Positions 35,566 through 45,004 of a stretch of DNA of 64,000 nucleotides are shown here, one piece after another; position 1 is the first letter of the stretch, and each line of letters opens with the position of its first letter. The position numbers and the translations under genes are program-made. The DNA lies in assembly GCF_021532615.1 (NCBI RefSeq), contig NZ_JAKGAQ010000002.1, positions 596,501 through 660,500 of the forward strand, read 5' to 3'. The notes beneath the pieces were generated by a model. It did no database searches and was not told the DNA's origin. It saw nothing but the letters and a program-made list of their open reading frames with translations. The stretch comes from Octadecabacter dasysiphoniae. Lineage in GTDB: Bacteria; Pseudomonadota; Alphaproteobacteria; Rhodobacterales; Rhodobacteraceae.

Positions 35566-35607
35566 TGCACCTGCACTGGTTTCGAACAATGCTAGAATGC
35601 AGGTGCA
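35566..35607 (-). promoter_or_regulatory. inverted repeat covering the ribosome site of the Hint gene
   Basis: TGCACCTGCA (35566-35575) and TGCAGGTGCA (35598-35607) are perfect 10-base inverted copies 22 bases apart. In the Hint-gene mRNA the downstream arm contains the AGG just before the ATG at 35562, so pairing would hide the ribosome site. Possible control of translation, or a protein operator. Confidence 0.4.
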
Positions 35608-35720
35608 ATTGGTCCGATTTCGGGAACAATTAAGGTTACGTTAGGGTAATTTAGGGCAGAACAGCCTTAAACGAAAATACCGCAACGGGGCAGAATGTCG
35701 TTGTATTTCAAGGCGATGTC

Positions 35721-35766
35721 GGTTGTTTCCATATTAGCGACCACTGTCGCCAACACAGAAACAACC
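35721..35766. other. nested inverted repeat between gltB and the Hint gene
   Basis: Outer arms GGTTGTTTC (35721-35729) and GAAACAACC (35758-35766) are perfect 9-base inverted copies; inside them GCGAC-CACT-GTCGC (35737-35750) makes a second perfect hairpin. It lies 37 bases after the gltB stop. No U-run follows on either strand, so it is not a standard intrinsic terminator, though it may stabilise the gltB mRNA 3' end or be a Rho-related structure. Confidence 0.5.
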
Positions 35767-35802
35767 AAATTCAACGGCCATCAATCATGGCAAAACAATG
35801 CC

Positions 35803-38800
35803 CTATTCGGCGGGCATCGCTGCGGGTTCAATGCTCAACGGAGCGGGCAGATGGACCAACATTTCCTTCGGGCAGACCTGCACAAAGTTCGCGCGCTCTT
35901 CTTCCCAATGCTGCAAGATATCAGCGGCCTTGCGGCTGCCAGTCTCTTCCAGATGCCGCTCGATCAGGCCTTTCAGCTGTGTTTCCCAGTGATCCACGGT
36001 CACATCACACGTGACCAGCGTTTCCATATTGATCAACGCCGCTGTTTCTCGCTTGGGGTCATACAGATAGGCCATACCGCCCGTCATACCCGCCCCAAAG
36101 TTCGCGCCGATGGACCCAAGGATCACCGCAACACCGCCCGTGGTATATTCACACCCGTTGGAACCACAGCCCTCAATCACGACGGACGCACCGGAATTGC
36201 GCACGGCAAACCGCTCACCCGCACGACCGGCAGCAAACAGATAACCATCCGTCGCACCGTACAGAACCGTGTTTCCGATGATCGTATTTTCAGACGCCAC
36301 CAGCGGTGAATTCATCGGCGGACGCACGACAATCGTACCCCCCGACAGACCCTTACCAACGTAGTCATTGGCATCGCCCGACACTTCCAGTTTCAGCCCG
36401 GGCGCTGCAAAGGCCCCCAAAGACTGGCCGGCGGACCCCTTCAACTTCACCGTCAAATGATCGGGTTGCAGGCTGTTCCGCATCCCGAAATTCTTGACGA
36501 TATGGGACGACGTGCGCGTCCCAATGGTCCGCAATGTGTTCTGCACCGCATATTCCAGCTGCATCTTCTCACCATCCTCAAGGAAGCGCGCAGCATCCTT
36601 AACGATCTGTGCGTCCAGCGTATCAGGCACCGCATTGCGTGGCTTGTTGCGGTCATAGACAATCTCTTTCGCGCCATCGACGGTGATCAACAGCGGGTTC
36701 AAATCCAGATCATCCAGATGCGCGGACCCACGCGAAACCTGCGCCAAAAGATCGGCACGGCCAATAATGTCGTCCATGGATTTCGCGCCAATCTCGGCCA
36801 AAATCTCACGCACTTCTGTCGCGTAAAACGTGATCAGGTTCACGACTTTGTCGGCATTACCGGTGAACTTGTCGCGCAAGGCTTCGTCCTGCGTACACAC
36901 GCCGACGGGGCAGGTATTGGATTGGCACTGACGCACCATAATACAGCCCATGGCGATCAGCGCAGCGGTGCCGATCCCGTATTCCTCGGCCCCCAACATC
37001 GCGGCCATGACAATGTCACGCCCCGTGCGCAGGCCACCATCGGTGCGCAACGTGATCCGGTCACGCAGGTTGTTCATCGCCAACACCTGATGCGCCTCGG
37101 TCAGGCCCATTTCCCACGGCAAACCCGCGTATTTGATCGACGTGGCAGGCGACGCGCCCGTGCCGCCATTGTGACCCGAAATCAGGATCACATCAGCCTT
37201 GGCCTTGGCCACACCGGCGGCAATCGTGCCAACACCGGATGACGCGACCAGTTTCACCGTCACCTTACAGCGCGGGTTGATCTGCTTGAGGTCGTAGATC
37301 AGCTGCGCCAAATCCTCGATGCTATAGATATCGTGGTGCGGCGGCGGTGAAATCAACGTCACCCCCTTGGTCGAATGGCGCAACCGCGCGATCAAATCCG
37401 TCACCTTCATGCCGGGCAACTGCCCACCCTCACCGGGCTTGGCACCTTGGGCGACCTTAATCTCAAGCTCCTCACACTGGTTCAGATATTCCGCTGTGAC
37501 GCCAAAACGCCCAGACGCAACCTGCTTGATCTTCGCGCTTGGATTATCTCCATTCGCCTCGGGCACGAAGTGCGCCGGATCTTCGCCGCCCTCACCAGAA
37601 TCCGATTTCGCACCAATCCGGTTCATCGCCACGTTCAGCGTCTTATGCGCCTCGGGCGACAACGCTCCCAGCGACATACCCGGCGTCACAAACCGCTTAC
37701 GGATTGACGTAATGCTTTCAACTTCCTCAATCGGGATGCTTTTACCCATCGGCTTTACGGCCAACAGATCGCGCAAATGGATCGGAGGGTTGGATTGCAT
37801 CGCGGTCGAATACTGCTTCCACAATTCATAAGACGCACGGTTACAGGCCTGCTGCATCAGGTGCATCGTCTGCGCTTCCCATGCGTGCTTTTCGCCAGAA
37901 CGGCGCGCCTTGTAGAACCCGCCAATCGGCAAAACGTCCTGCCCGCCAAGCCAACCGGCCTTGTGGACTTCTTCAACCTTGCGCTGGATACCGGACACAC
38001 CGATGCCGGAAATCCGGCTCTGCATACCGGGGAAATACTCGGCAACCATCGCGCGTGACAGGCCGACAGCCTCAAAGTTCAGACCGCCGCGATAGCTGGA
38101 AATCACCGAAATCCCCATCTTCGCCATGATCTTCAACAGGCCCTGATCGATCGCATAACGATACCGCGCAACCGCCTCGGTCAGGGTGCAATCCAACAAC
38201 CCACGTTCAATCCGGTCATCAAGAGAATCCTCGGCCAGATAGGCGTTCACAACCGTCGCACCACAGCCGATCAACACGGCGAAATAATGCGGATCAATAC
38301 ATTCCGCAGACCGCACATTCAAAGAACAGAACGTCCGCAGGCCCTTTTTGGTCAGCCATGAATGCACAGCCGACGTCGCCAAAATCATCGGCATCGGTAC
38401 TTTGCCCGCGCCCTGATGTTGGTCCGTCAACGTCAGATGCCCGGCACCGGACCGCACCGCATCTTCTGCCTCGGCGCGGATACGCTCAAGGCCCTGACGC
38501 AAAACGTCGGGCGTTGCATCGGCGGGAAACGTACAATCAATTTCCACACACGACGCATTGAACGATGCCTGCAACGCATCCCACTGGGCATTGCCCACGA
38601 ACGGCGAATCCAACACCAAAATCTCGGTCTGGGATGAATCCTCATCCAGCACGTTCTTAAGGTTCCCGAACCGCGTCTTCAGGCTCATCACACGGAATTC
38701 GCGCAAGCTATCAATCGGCGGGTTCGTGACCTGGCTGAAGTTCTGGCGGAAGAAATGGCTCAGCGGGCGATACTTTTCAGATAGAACAGCTGACGGAGTA

Positions 38801-40341
38801 TCATCCCCCATTGACGCCAGTGCTTCTTTGGCGTCCTCGGCCATCGGCGCCAGAATATTCTCCAGCTCCTCAATCGTGTAACCGGCGGCAATCTGGCGCT
38901 TGCGCAGTTCAGCGCCGGAATACAGCGGCGCTTCGGTCACGGCACCCAAATCATCGTCCAGCTCGTTGATCTTGCCGACCCACTCCCCGAACGGCAGCGC
39001 ATTCGCCATTTTGTTCTTCAGTTCTTCATCATGGAACAATTCGCCCTGCCCCATATGCACACCAATCATCTGACCGGGGCCCAGCGCGCCTTTTTCAATG
39101 ACGTTGGCTTCGTTGATCGGAACCATGCCCGCCTCTGACCCGGCGATCAGTAAACGATCCCCCGTCACGACATAACGCATTGGGCGCAGACCATTGCGAT
39201 CAAGCCCCGCACAGACCCAACGACCATCGGTCATCGCCAAGGCCGCCGGACCATCCCAAGGCTCCATCACCGAATTGCAATAGGAATACATATCGCGCCA
39301 CGACTGGGGCAATTCCGTCGCCTGCTTTGACCAGCTTTCAGGGACCAGCATTGTTTTCGCCATCGGCGCAGACCGCCCCGCACGCACAAGAACCTCAAAC
39401 ACGGCATCCAGCGCGGCAGAGTCAGACGACCCGCTTGCCACGATGGGTTTAATATCCTCGGCCGTGTCGCCAAACGTCCCCGACGCCATGCGGATTTCGT
39501 GGGACTTCATCCAGTTCATGTTGCCTTTAAGCGTGTTGATTTCACCGTTGTGGGCCAACATCCGGAACGGCTGCGCCAACCACCACTGCGGGAATGTATT
39601 TGTCGAATACCGCTGGTGATAAATCGCAAACGCGGATTCAAACCGCTCATCCATGAGGTCGGGGTAAAACTCCGCAACCTGTTCGGCCAGCATCATGCCT
39701 TTGTAGATAATGCTGCGGCACGACAAAGACGCAAGATACAGTTGCGACACACCCGCAGCCGTCGCAGCCTTTTCGATACGGCGACGGATCACATACAATT
39801 CACGCTCGAATGTTTCTTCGTCGACGCCCTTGGAATTGGAAATCAAAATCTGCTCAATCTCGGGGCGGGTCGCGTTGGCCTTTTCACCGAGGCACGCGAT
39901 TTCGACCGGCACATGACGCCAGCCATAGATATAATAGCCCATCCGCAAAACTTCGGTTTCAACGATTGTGCGGCATGTTTCCTGCGCGCCAAAATTCGTG
40001 CGCGGCAAAAACACCTGACCCACGGCGAGCATTTCACCCGCGCGTGGTTCATGACCCGTGCGCGCGACTTGGTCATAAAAGAACGGCACCGGAATTTGCA
40101 CGTGGATACCCGCGCCATCACCCGTTTTGCCATCCGCATCAACCGCACCGCGGTGCCAGATCGCCTTTAGCGCAGCGATGCCATTTTCCACAACTGAACG
40201 GGATTTTTTGCCATCAATAGACACGACCAAGCCAACACCGCAGTTGGCCTTCTCGTCCTCGTGATCATACAGGCCGTTTTCGGCCATCCAGTCACGCTTT
40301 GCTTGTTCGGCCTCGGCCCATGCTTCGTCATACTTGGTCAT
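35803..40341 (-). CDS. gltB: glutamate synthase (NADPH) large subunit
   Basis: GOGAT alpha subunit of 1512 aa: transfers the amide of glutamine to 2-oxoglutarate. A 33-residue propeptide precedes the catalytic Cys34 (EKANCGVGLVV), the mature N-terminal nucleophile of the glutaminase domain. The FMN synthase domain and the [3Fe-4S] site CIMVRQCQSNTCPVGVC follow. The C-terminal GXGXG-repeat domain has NDYVGKGLSGGTIVVRP. It is the last gene of a minus-strand operon gltD, exported protein, GFA enzyme, gltB and overlaps the GFA gene by 4 bases. Confidence 0.97.
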   Translation of the reverse strand: MTKYDEAWAEAEQAKRDWMAENGLYDHEDEKANCGVGLVVSIDGKKSRSVVENGIAALKAIWHRGAVDADGKTGDGAGIHVQIPVPFFYDQVARTGHEPRAGEMLAVGQVFLPRTNFGAQETCRTIVETEVLRMGYYIYGWRHVPVEIACLGEKANATRPEIEQILISNSKGVDEETFERELYVIRRRIEKAATAAGVSQLYLASLSCRSIIYKGMMLAEQVAEFYPDLMDERFESAFAIYHQRYSTNTFPQWWLAQPFRMLAHNGEINTLKGNMNWMKSHEIRMASGTFGDTAEDIKPIVASGSSDSAALDAVFEVLVRAGRSAPMAKTMLVPESWSKQATELPQSWRDMYSYCNSVMEPWDGPAALAMTDGRWVCAGLDRNGLRPMRYVVTGDRLLIAGSEAGMVPINEANVIEKGALGPGQMIGVHMGQGELFHDEELKNKMANALPFGEWVGKINELDDDLGAVTEAPLYSGAELRKRQIAAGYTIEELENILAPMAEDAKEALASMGDDTPSAVLSEKYRPLSHFFRQNFSQVTNPPIDSLREFRVMSLKTRFGNLKNVLDEDSSQTEILVLDSPFVGNAQWDALQASFNASCVEIDCTFPADATPDVLRQGLERIRAEAEDAVRSGAGHLTLTDQHQGAGKVPMPMILATSAVHSWLTKKGLRTFCSLNVRSAECIDPHYFAVLIGCGATVVNAYLAEDSLDDRIERGLLDCTLTEAVARYRYAIDQGLLKIMAKMGISVISSYRGGLNFEAVGLSRAMVAEYFPGMQSRISGIGVSGIQRKVEEVHKAGWLGGQDVLPIGGFYKARRSGEKHAWEAQTMHLMQQACNRASYELWKQYSTAMQSNPPIHLRDLLAVKPMGKSIPIEEVESITSIRKRFVTPGMSLGALSPEAHKTLNVAMNRIGAKSDSGEGGEDPAHFVPEANGDNPSAKIKQVASGRFGVTAEYLNQCEELEIKVAQGAKPGEGGQLPGMKVTDLIARLRHSTKGVTLISPPPHHDIYSIEDLAQLIYDLKQINPRCKVTVKLVASSGVGTIAAGVAKAKADVILISGHNGGTGASPATSIKYAGLPWEMGLTEAHQVLAMNNLRDRITLRTDGGLRTGRDIVMAAMLGAEEYGIGTAALIAMGCIMVRQCQSNTCPVGVCTQDEALRDKFTGNADKVVNLITFYATEVREILAEIGAKSMDDIIGRADLLAQVSRGSAHLDDLDLNPLLITVDGAKEIVYDRNKPRNAVPDTLDAQIVKDAARFLEDGEKMQLEYAVQNTLRTIGTRTSSHIVKNFGMRNSLQPDHLTVKLKGSAGQSLGAFAAPGLKLEVSGDANDYVGKGLSGGTIVVRPPMNSPLVASENTIIGNTVLYGATDGYLFAAGRAGERFAVRNSGASVVIEGCGSNGCEYTTGGVAVILGSIGANFGAGMTGGMAYLYDPKRETAALINMETLVTCDVTVDHWETQLKGLIERHLEETGSRKAADILQHWEEERANFVQVCPKEMLVHLPAPLSIEPAAMPAE

Positions 40342-40808
40342 CGCATATCCCCTTCAATATGGAGGTTCTTTTGTTCATAGTCGGCCCGCGTCATCCGTCT
40401 GTGATCACCCGCAAGTGTCACATAGGCCGGCGCGCGGTCGTGATAAATTTCTGAAATCAGCGGAAACGCGGCAGCGTCCGCAAACAATCCTGGCATCAGC
40501 TCATAGGCGGACGCATAGGTGCCTTTGGTATCGCGCAACCACAACGGGCTGCCGCAGGTGCCACAAAACGTGCGTTCGGCAAACTCGGAAGATGCATAGG
40601 TCCGCACAGGTCCGGTCGCGCTGACAGCATCTGCACTGGCCTCAAAGGCGGCAAAAACAACACCGTTGTTGCGCTGACACATGATGCAATGGCACGCCCC
40701 GATCGCGGCGATGTAATCCCCATCAACCGTAATACGGACGTCACCACACAGGCACCGCCCGTGCAAAACGCCCTGCCGGCGGTACGGATCACGAAGATCT
40801 GCGCTCAC
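40338..40808 (-). CDS. GFA-family (glutathione-dependent formaldehyde-activating-like) zinc protein
   Basis: A 156-aa member of the GFA/CENP-V fold. Zinc cysteines are in GRCLCGDVRI, ACHCIMCQRNNG and FCGTCGSPLW, the standard order. Despite the family name most members are not proven to act on formaldehyde; some bind glutathione. ATGA overlaps join it to both neighbours (exported protein upstream, gltB downstream), so it is translated as part of the glutamate synthase operon. A link to GOGAT is possible but unproven. Confidence 0.9.
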   Translation of the reverse strand: MSADLRDPYRRQGVLHGRCLCGDVRITVDGDYIAAIGACHCIMCQRNNGVVFAAFEASADAVSATGPVRTYASSEFAERTFCGTCGSPLWLRDTKGTYASAYELMPGLFADAAAFPLISEIYHDRAPAYVTLAGDHRRMTRADYEQKNLHIEGDMR

Positions 40809-41488
40809 GGCGATACCTCAAAAGATGACATCTGCACGCCACAGCCAAATTTCGGGTTCACTGACAGATATCCCGATTCCCCCGGAAAGATGAATTCAAC
40901 CGGCGTGTCATCGCTGTCGAACCGATCATCGGATGTGATGTAGCTGCTGGTCCCACCGATAAACATGCGCCACTCTGGCGATACATACTCGGACCCTTCG
41001 CTTTTCCACATTTCATTTCCGTCGCCATCAAACGCCGTCAGCGCGTACTGCGTGCGCAACAACGTCACGCCATCGATCTCAACGCTTTCGCCGGTCAGGC
41101 GATCAAAGCCAACGTACTGGCTGTCGCCAATCTCGCGGCTTTCAGTGATGAAATCCCAGGTATCAAGATCATTGGCCAACAGCTCGCTCATGGACATAGG
41201 ATCAGTTGAATCGGTCGACATCCGCTCAGTGTGGCCAGACCGCAGATGGAAACTCTCCAGCCACTCGGCATCGCTGCTGATCCGGCCCACATAGGTCAGG
41301 CCCTCTTCGTCCAGCGTCGCGCGGCGCTGTTCGCCGTTCTGATCCTCGGTGCAGGTAAAGTAATGCGATACAGAACAGCTCTGGCTCTGAATCGTCAGAT
41401 AGCCTTCGCATCCCTGCGGCAGCGAAAATTCCTGCGCCGCCAAAGGTCCAGCAGCGAGAACAGCAAATGTCAAAGCAGTCTTCATCAT
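40805..41488 (-). CDS. exported hypothetical protein within the glt operon
   Basis: A 227-aa protein with a clear Sec signal peptide (MMKTALTFAVLAAGPLAAQ, cleavage after AAQ or near). The mature part is acidic and has paired cysteines near the start (GCEGYLTIQSQSCSVSHYFTC) and one near the end (NPKFGCGVQM), suggesting disulfides in the periplasm. Two ATG codons lie side by side. It overlaps the GFA gene by 4 bases and lies 90 bases after gltD. No known family. Confidence 0.75.
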   Translation of the reverse strand: MMKTALTFAVLAAGPLAAQEFSLPQGCEGYLTIQSQSCSVSHYFTCTEDQNGEQRRATLDEEGLTYVGRISSDAEWLESFHLRSGHTERMSTDSTDPMSMSELLANDLDTWDFITESREIGDSQYVGFDRLTGESVEIDGVTLLRTQYALTAFDGDGNEMWKSEGSEYVSPEWRMFIGGTSSYITSDDRFDSDDTPVEFIFPGESGYLSVNPKFGCGVQMSSFEVSP

Positions 41489-41536
41489 TCTTCAATACTC
41501 CACGTCAGCGATGCTGACCTTTGGTCTGGTTTTGCG

Positions 41537-41576
41537 CCCATACCGGACCCATACCAAACCCATACTGGACCCATAC
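41537..41576. repeat. four copies of an 11-base tandem repeat
   Basis: CCCATAC recurs at 41537, 41548, 41559 and 41570, each time followed by four variable bases (CGGA, CAAA, TGGA). The period of 11 bases is close to one helical turn. It fills nearly half of the gap between gltD and the exported-protein gene, so it lies in the operon mRNA. Could be a regulatory site or simple slippage. Confidence 0.85.
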
Positions 41577-41578
41577 GC

Positions 41579-43027
41579 CTATTCAGCGGCGACAGACGCG
41601 CCCTGATTGACGTATTCGAGGATCGCCTCAGCCGCGTCGCGCCCGTCTTTAATGGCCCAAACCACCAGTGACGCACCGCGCACGATGTCGCCCGCAGCGA
41701 ACACACCTTCAAGGCTGGTTTGCCCTGTTGTGAACTCGGCTTTGATGGTGCCCCAGCGGGTCACTTCCAATTCCGGCACGCCCCACAATGTCGGGATGTC
41801 TTCGGGTTCAAAGCCCAGCGCCTGAACGACCAGATCAGCCTCTTCAACGTAATCGCTGCCCTCAATCAATTCCGGCATCTGGCGGCCCGTCGCATCCGGC
41901 GCACCAAGGCGCATTTTCTGCACCATGACACCTTCAACAGTATCGCCAGTGAACCCCTTGGGTGCAGACAACCAAACAAACTCGACACCTTCTTCTTTGG
42001 CGTTCTGAACTTCGCGCATGGATCCCGGCATGTTCGCTTCGTCGCGGCGGTACAGACATTTCACCGTGTCAGCACCCTGACGGATCGCGGTGCGCACACA
42101 GTCCATCGCGGTGTCGCCACCACCGATGACAACAACCTTTTTGCCTGCGGCGTTCAGCTCACCTGAATCGAACTCCTCAACGTCATCGCCGAACGATTTG
42201 CGGTTGCTTGCGGTCAGATAATCAATCGCGCGGACAATGCCGTCCGCACCAACGCCCGGGGCCTCAAGACCCCTTGTTTTATAGACACCCGTGGCAATCA
42301 GCACCGCTTCGTGCTTGCCGCGAATGGCGTCAAAGCTCAGGTCATCACCCACATCGCAATTCAAAACGAACTCAACGCCGCCGTCTTCCAGCTGCGCCAT
42401 ACGCTGCATGACAATATCTTTTTCCAGCTTGAAACCGGGGATGCCGTAGGTCAGCAAACCGCCCCCGCGATCATAGCGATCATAGACGGTGACCTGCACA
42501 CCCTGACGGCGCAGCATATCCGCCGCGGCCAATCCACCGGGGCCAGCGCCAATGATGCCAACGCTTTCCGTGCGCTCTGTGTGCGGGCGGATCGGCTTTA
42601 CCCAGCCGTTCTCGAACGCGGTGTCTGTAATGTACTTTTCAACGGACCCGATGGTCACTGTGCCGTGGCCGGATTGTTCAATCACACAGTTGCCTTCGCA
42701 CAGGCGGTCCTGCGGGCAAATGCGGCCACAAATTTCGGGGAACGTGTTGGTCGCCTGCGACATCTCATAGGCTTCTTCAAGACGCCCTTCGGCGGTCATG
42801 CGCAGCCAATCGGGGATGTTGTTGTGCAACGGGCAGTGCGATTGGCAATAGGGCACGCCACACTGGCTGCACCGGCTCGCCTGCTCCTCGGCCTTGGCCG
42901 TCGCGTACTCTGCGTAAATCTCTCCGAAGTCTTCTTTACGTAGATTGGGCGGACGCTTCTCAGGCATGTCCCGCTCGACCTTCGTAAACTTCAACATCTT
43001 TTGACCAGCCACAGGACATTCTCCCAA
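41579..43027 (-). CDS. gltD: glutamate synthase small subunit
   Basis: NADPH-oxidising beta subunit of GOGAT, 482 aa. The N-terminus holds two [4Fe-4S] cysteine groups (CSQCGVPYCQSHCPLHNNIP and CGRICPQDRLCEGNC). The FAD site is GIIGAGPGGLAAADMLRRQG and the NADPH site VVIGGGDTAMDCVRTAIRQG. It is the first gene of the operon, placed before gltB with two other genes between, whereas many bacteria have gltB-gltD adjacent. Confidence 0.97.
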   Translation of the reverse strand: MGECPVAGQKMLKFTKVERDMPEKRPPNLRKEDFGEIYAEYATAKAEEQASRCSQCGVPYCQSHCPLHNNIPDWLRMTAEGRLEEAYEMSQATNTFPEICGRICPQDRLCEGNCVIEQSGHGTVTIGSVEKYITDTAFENGWVKPIRPHTERTESVGIIGAGPGGLAAADMLRRQGVQVTVYDRYDRGGGLLTYGIPGFKLEKDIVMQRMAQLEDGGVEFVLNCDVGDDLSFDAIRGKHEAVLIATGVYKTRGLEAPGVGADGIVRAIDYLTASNRKSFGDDVEEFDSGELNAAGKKVVVIGGGDTAMDCVRTAIRQGADTVKCLYRRDEANMPGSMREVQNAKEEGVEFVWLSAPKGFTGDTVEGVMVQKMRLGAPDATGRQMPELIEGSDYVEEADLVVQALGFEPEDIPTLWGVPELEVTRWGTIKAEFTTGQTSLEGVFAAGDIVRGASLVVWAIKDGRDAAEAILEYVNQGASVAAE

Positions 43028-43226
43028 TCAGATTCCGAAACACCGTTCTAATGCGCCACATCACAAAAGAAAAGTCAGTATAGTTTACCTATTTGCCATT
43101 TATTTGCATCACCCGCGCGGCCAATGTCAATCAAATACGAAATTAAAGGTCCGATACGGACTTATATATTCCCTTCCCCAACAGACTCAGTGATTTAGAA
43201 AGGCCGAAACGAATCAGAGGACATCC

Positions 43227-44030
43227 ATGCCACTCCTAACGCTCGTGCTGGCCGCGCTTATCCAAGGCATCACAGAATTTCTGCCTGTATCCTCCTCTGG
43301 CCACCTTATTTTATTGCCTGCGCTGACAGGAATGGACGATCAAGGCCAGGTCATCGACGTCGCCGTTCACGTCGGAACCCTGTTCGCCGTGATCCTGTAT
43401 TTCTGGGCAGACGTACGCATTGCGCTGGGCGGGTTGTTGCGCCTGATGCGCGGTAAAATCGACACCAAAGGCGCGTTTCTGGCGTTGTGCCTGATCCTCG
43501 CCACGATACCCGTGGTCATTGTCGGACTGATCCTAAAACTGACAGGCGTCGATATGATGCTGCGCTCAATGACAGTCATCGGCTGGACGATGATCATCTT
43601 TGGAATCGTACTGTATTGGGCAGACCAAATCGGAAAGACAGACCGCACCGCGGATCAATGGTCGCTGAAGCACGCCGTTGAAATGGGCATATGGCAGGCA
43701 GTTTCCCTAATCCCCGGCACATCGCGATCTGGCATCACAATCACCGCCGCACGCCGGTTGGGATACAAACGGGAAGATGCCGCAAAACTTTCAATGTTGA
43801 TGTCGATCCCGACGATCATTGCAGCAGGGTCGTTGGCAGGATTTCAGGTCGTCTCGTCAGGTGACACACAAGCCTTCAAGGACATCGCAATCGCTATAGT
43901 CCTATCATTCGTCGCCGCGCTTTTTGCATTGGCGCTGATGATGCGCCTCCTCAAATCCGTGAGCTTCACACCATACGTTCTCTATCGGATCGCCCTCGGC
44001 GCACTGCTCCTCTGGATCGCCTACACCTAA
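43227..44030 (+). CDS. uppP: undecaprenyl-diphosphatase UppP (BacA family)
   Basis: Recycles the undecaprenyl-PP lipid carrier used in peptidoglycan and O-antigen synthesis. Multi-pass membrane protein of 267 aa with the two BacA active-site motifs QGITEFLPVSSSGHLIL (residues 13-29) and LIPGTSRSGITITAARRLGY. AGAGGACA precedes the ATG. It stands alone, with its stop overlapping the convergent NDUFA9-like gene by 4 bases. Confidence 0.96.
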   Translation: MPLLTLVLAALIQGITEFLPVSSSGHLILLPALTGMDDQGQVIDVAVHVGTLFAVILYFWADVRIALGGLLRLMRGKIDTKGAFLALCLILATIPVVIVGLILKLTGVDMMLRSMTVIGWTMIIFGIVLYWADQIGKTDRTADQWSLKHAVEMGIWQAVSLIPGTSRSGITITAARRLGYKREDAAKLSMLMSIPTIIAAGSLAGFQVVSSGDTQAFKDIAIAIVLSFVAALFALALMMRLLKSVSFTPYVLYRIALGALLLWIAYT

Positions 44031-45004
44031 ACCTTGAGGTTCTTAGCGCTTTCCTTGATCGCATCGTACTGACCGCTCGGGCGGAACCGCCACAGGTAAT
44101 CGGGCAGGATCGCTTCCATCGCCGTTGGCGTCATGCCCAGCGCCGCAAAACCCTGCGCGCCGTCGGCCACCACGTTATCCACCGCAAGGTTTTTAACCTG
44201 ATCCGCCGTCAACGGCCCACGCACCAAGCCCAGCGACAACACGCGCCCAACCTTAAACCCGAACGCCATAACGCGGGCAGCCCAAAACGGAATGTTAAGC
44301 ACCAAACGGCGACGGCGAATAACGCCTAGCATCTGATCCATCAGCTCACGGAAGGTGTATACGTCCGGCCCGCCAAGTTCAAAAACGCCGCTCGCCTGGC
44401 CTGTAACGCCCATCACAGCCGCAGCCGCAACATCATCAACAAACACGGGCTGGAATTTCGTATCAGCGCCAACAACAGGCAACACCGGACCAAACCGTGA
44501 CATGCCCGCGAACCGGTTAAAGAACCCGTCTTCCTGACCGAAAACGATCGACGGGCGCAGGATCATGGCGTTCGGCATATGCTTTAGCACACCTTCTTCG
44601 CCCGCAGCCTTCGTGCGTGCATATTCGCTATCACTCTCGGGATCGGCACCAATCGCAGAAATCTGAACCATCGCCTCAACACCGCTGGATGCCGCAATCC
44701 GTGCAACCCGCTCCGCACCCTCAGCCTGAACAGCCTCGAACGTGTTTTTGCCAATCGAATCCAGCACACCCACGCAGTTCACAACCGCATCCGCCCCGTG
44801 CATCACCGACAACACTGACGCATCGTCACGGATATTACAGAACACAGGTTCCACCTGCCCGACAGCGCCGTATGGCTTCACAAACATCGCCTCGTTTGGA
44901 TTGCGCACCGCCACCCGAACGCGCCAGCCTTCTTTGGCCATGCGACGTGCGATGTAGCGCCCGACAAAACCGGACCCGCCGTAAATGGTGACAAGTTTGG
45001 ACAT
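44027..45004 (-). CDS. complex I NDUFA9-family NAD(P)-binding protein
   Basis: Atypical short-chain dehydrogenase fold, 325 aa. NAD(P)-binding GGSGFVGRYIARRMAKEGWRV is at the N-terminus; GVLDSIGKNTFEAVQAEGAERV and NAMILRPSIVFGQEDGFFNRFAG are characteristic of the NDUFA9/YwnB group. In mitochondria and some alphaproteobacteria this protein is attached to respiratory complex I; in bacteria that role is inferred only. No nuo genes are nearby. Confidence 0.9.
   Translation of the reverse strand: MSKLVTIYGGSGFVGRYIARRMAKEGWRVRVAVRNPNEAMFVKPYGAVGQVEPVFCNIRDDASVLSVMHGADAVVNCVGVLDSIGKNTFEAVQAEGAERVARIAASSGVEAMVQISAIGADPESDSEYARTKAAGEEGVLKHMPNAMILRPSIVFGQEDGFFNRFAGMSRFGPVLPVVGADTKFQPVFVDDVAAAAVMGVTGQASGVFELGGPDVYTFRELMDQMLGVIRRRRLVLNIPFWAARVMAFGFKVGRVLSLGLVRGPLTADQVKNLAVDNVVADGAQGFAALGMTPTAMEAILPDYLWRFRPSGQYDAIKESAKNLKV

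Noticed and set aside
35629-35660. TTAGGG-like units resembling telomere repeats, and a TTAA-N7-TTAG near-match to CtrA
   Set aside because: Only two loosely spaced units, which is normal chance in an AT-rich leader; the CtrA match has one mismatch and lies far from a start, so neither is reported as a feature.
40367-40380. GTTCTTTTGTTC resembling an alphaproteobacterial LexA (SOS) box
   Set aside because: The consensus has a spacing of seven between GTTC halves and here it is four; it also lies within the GFA gene.
43140-43165. Short palindrome GTCCG-ATA-CGGAC upstream of uppP
   Set aside because: A 5-bp stem with a 3-base loop is expected by chance; it has no link to a known operator.
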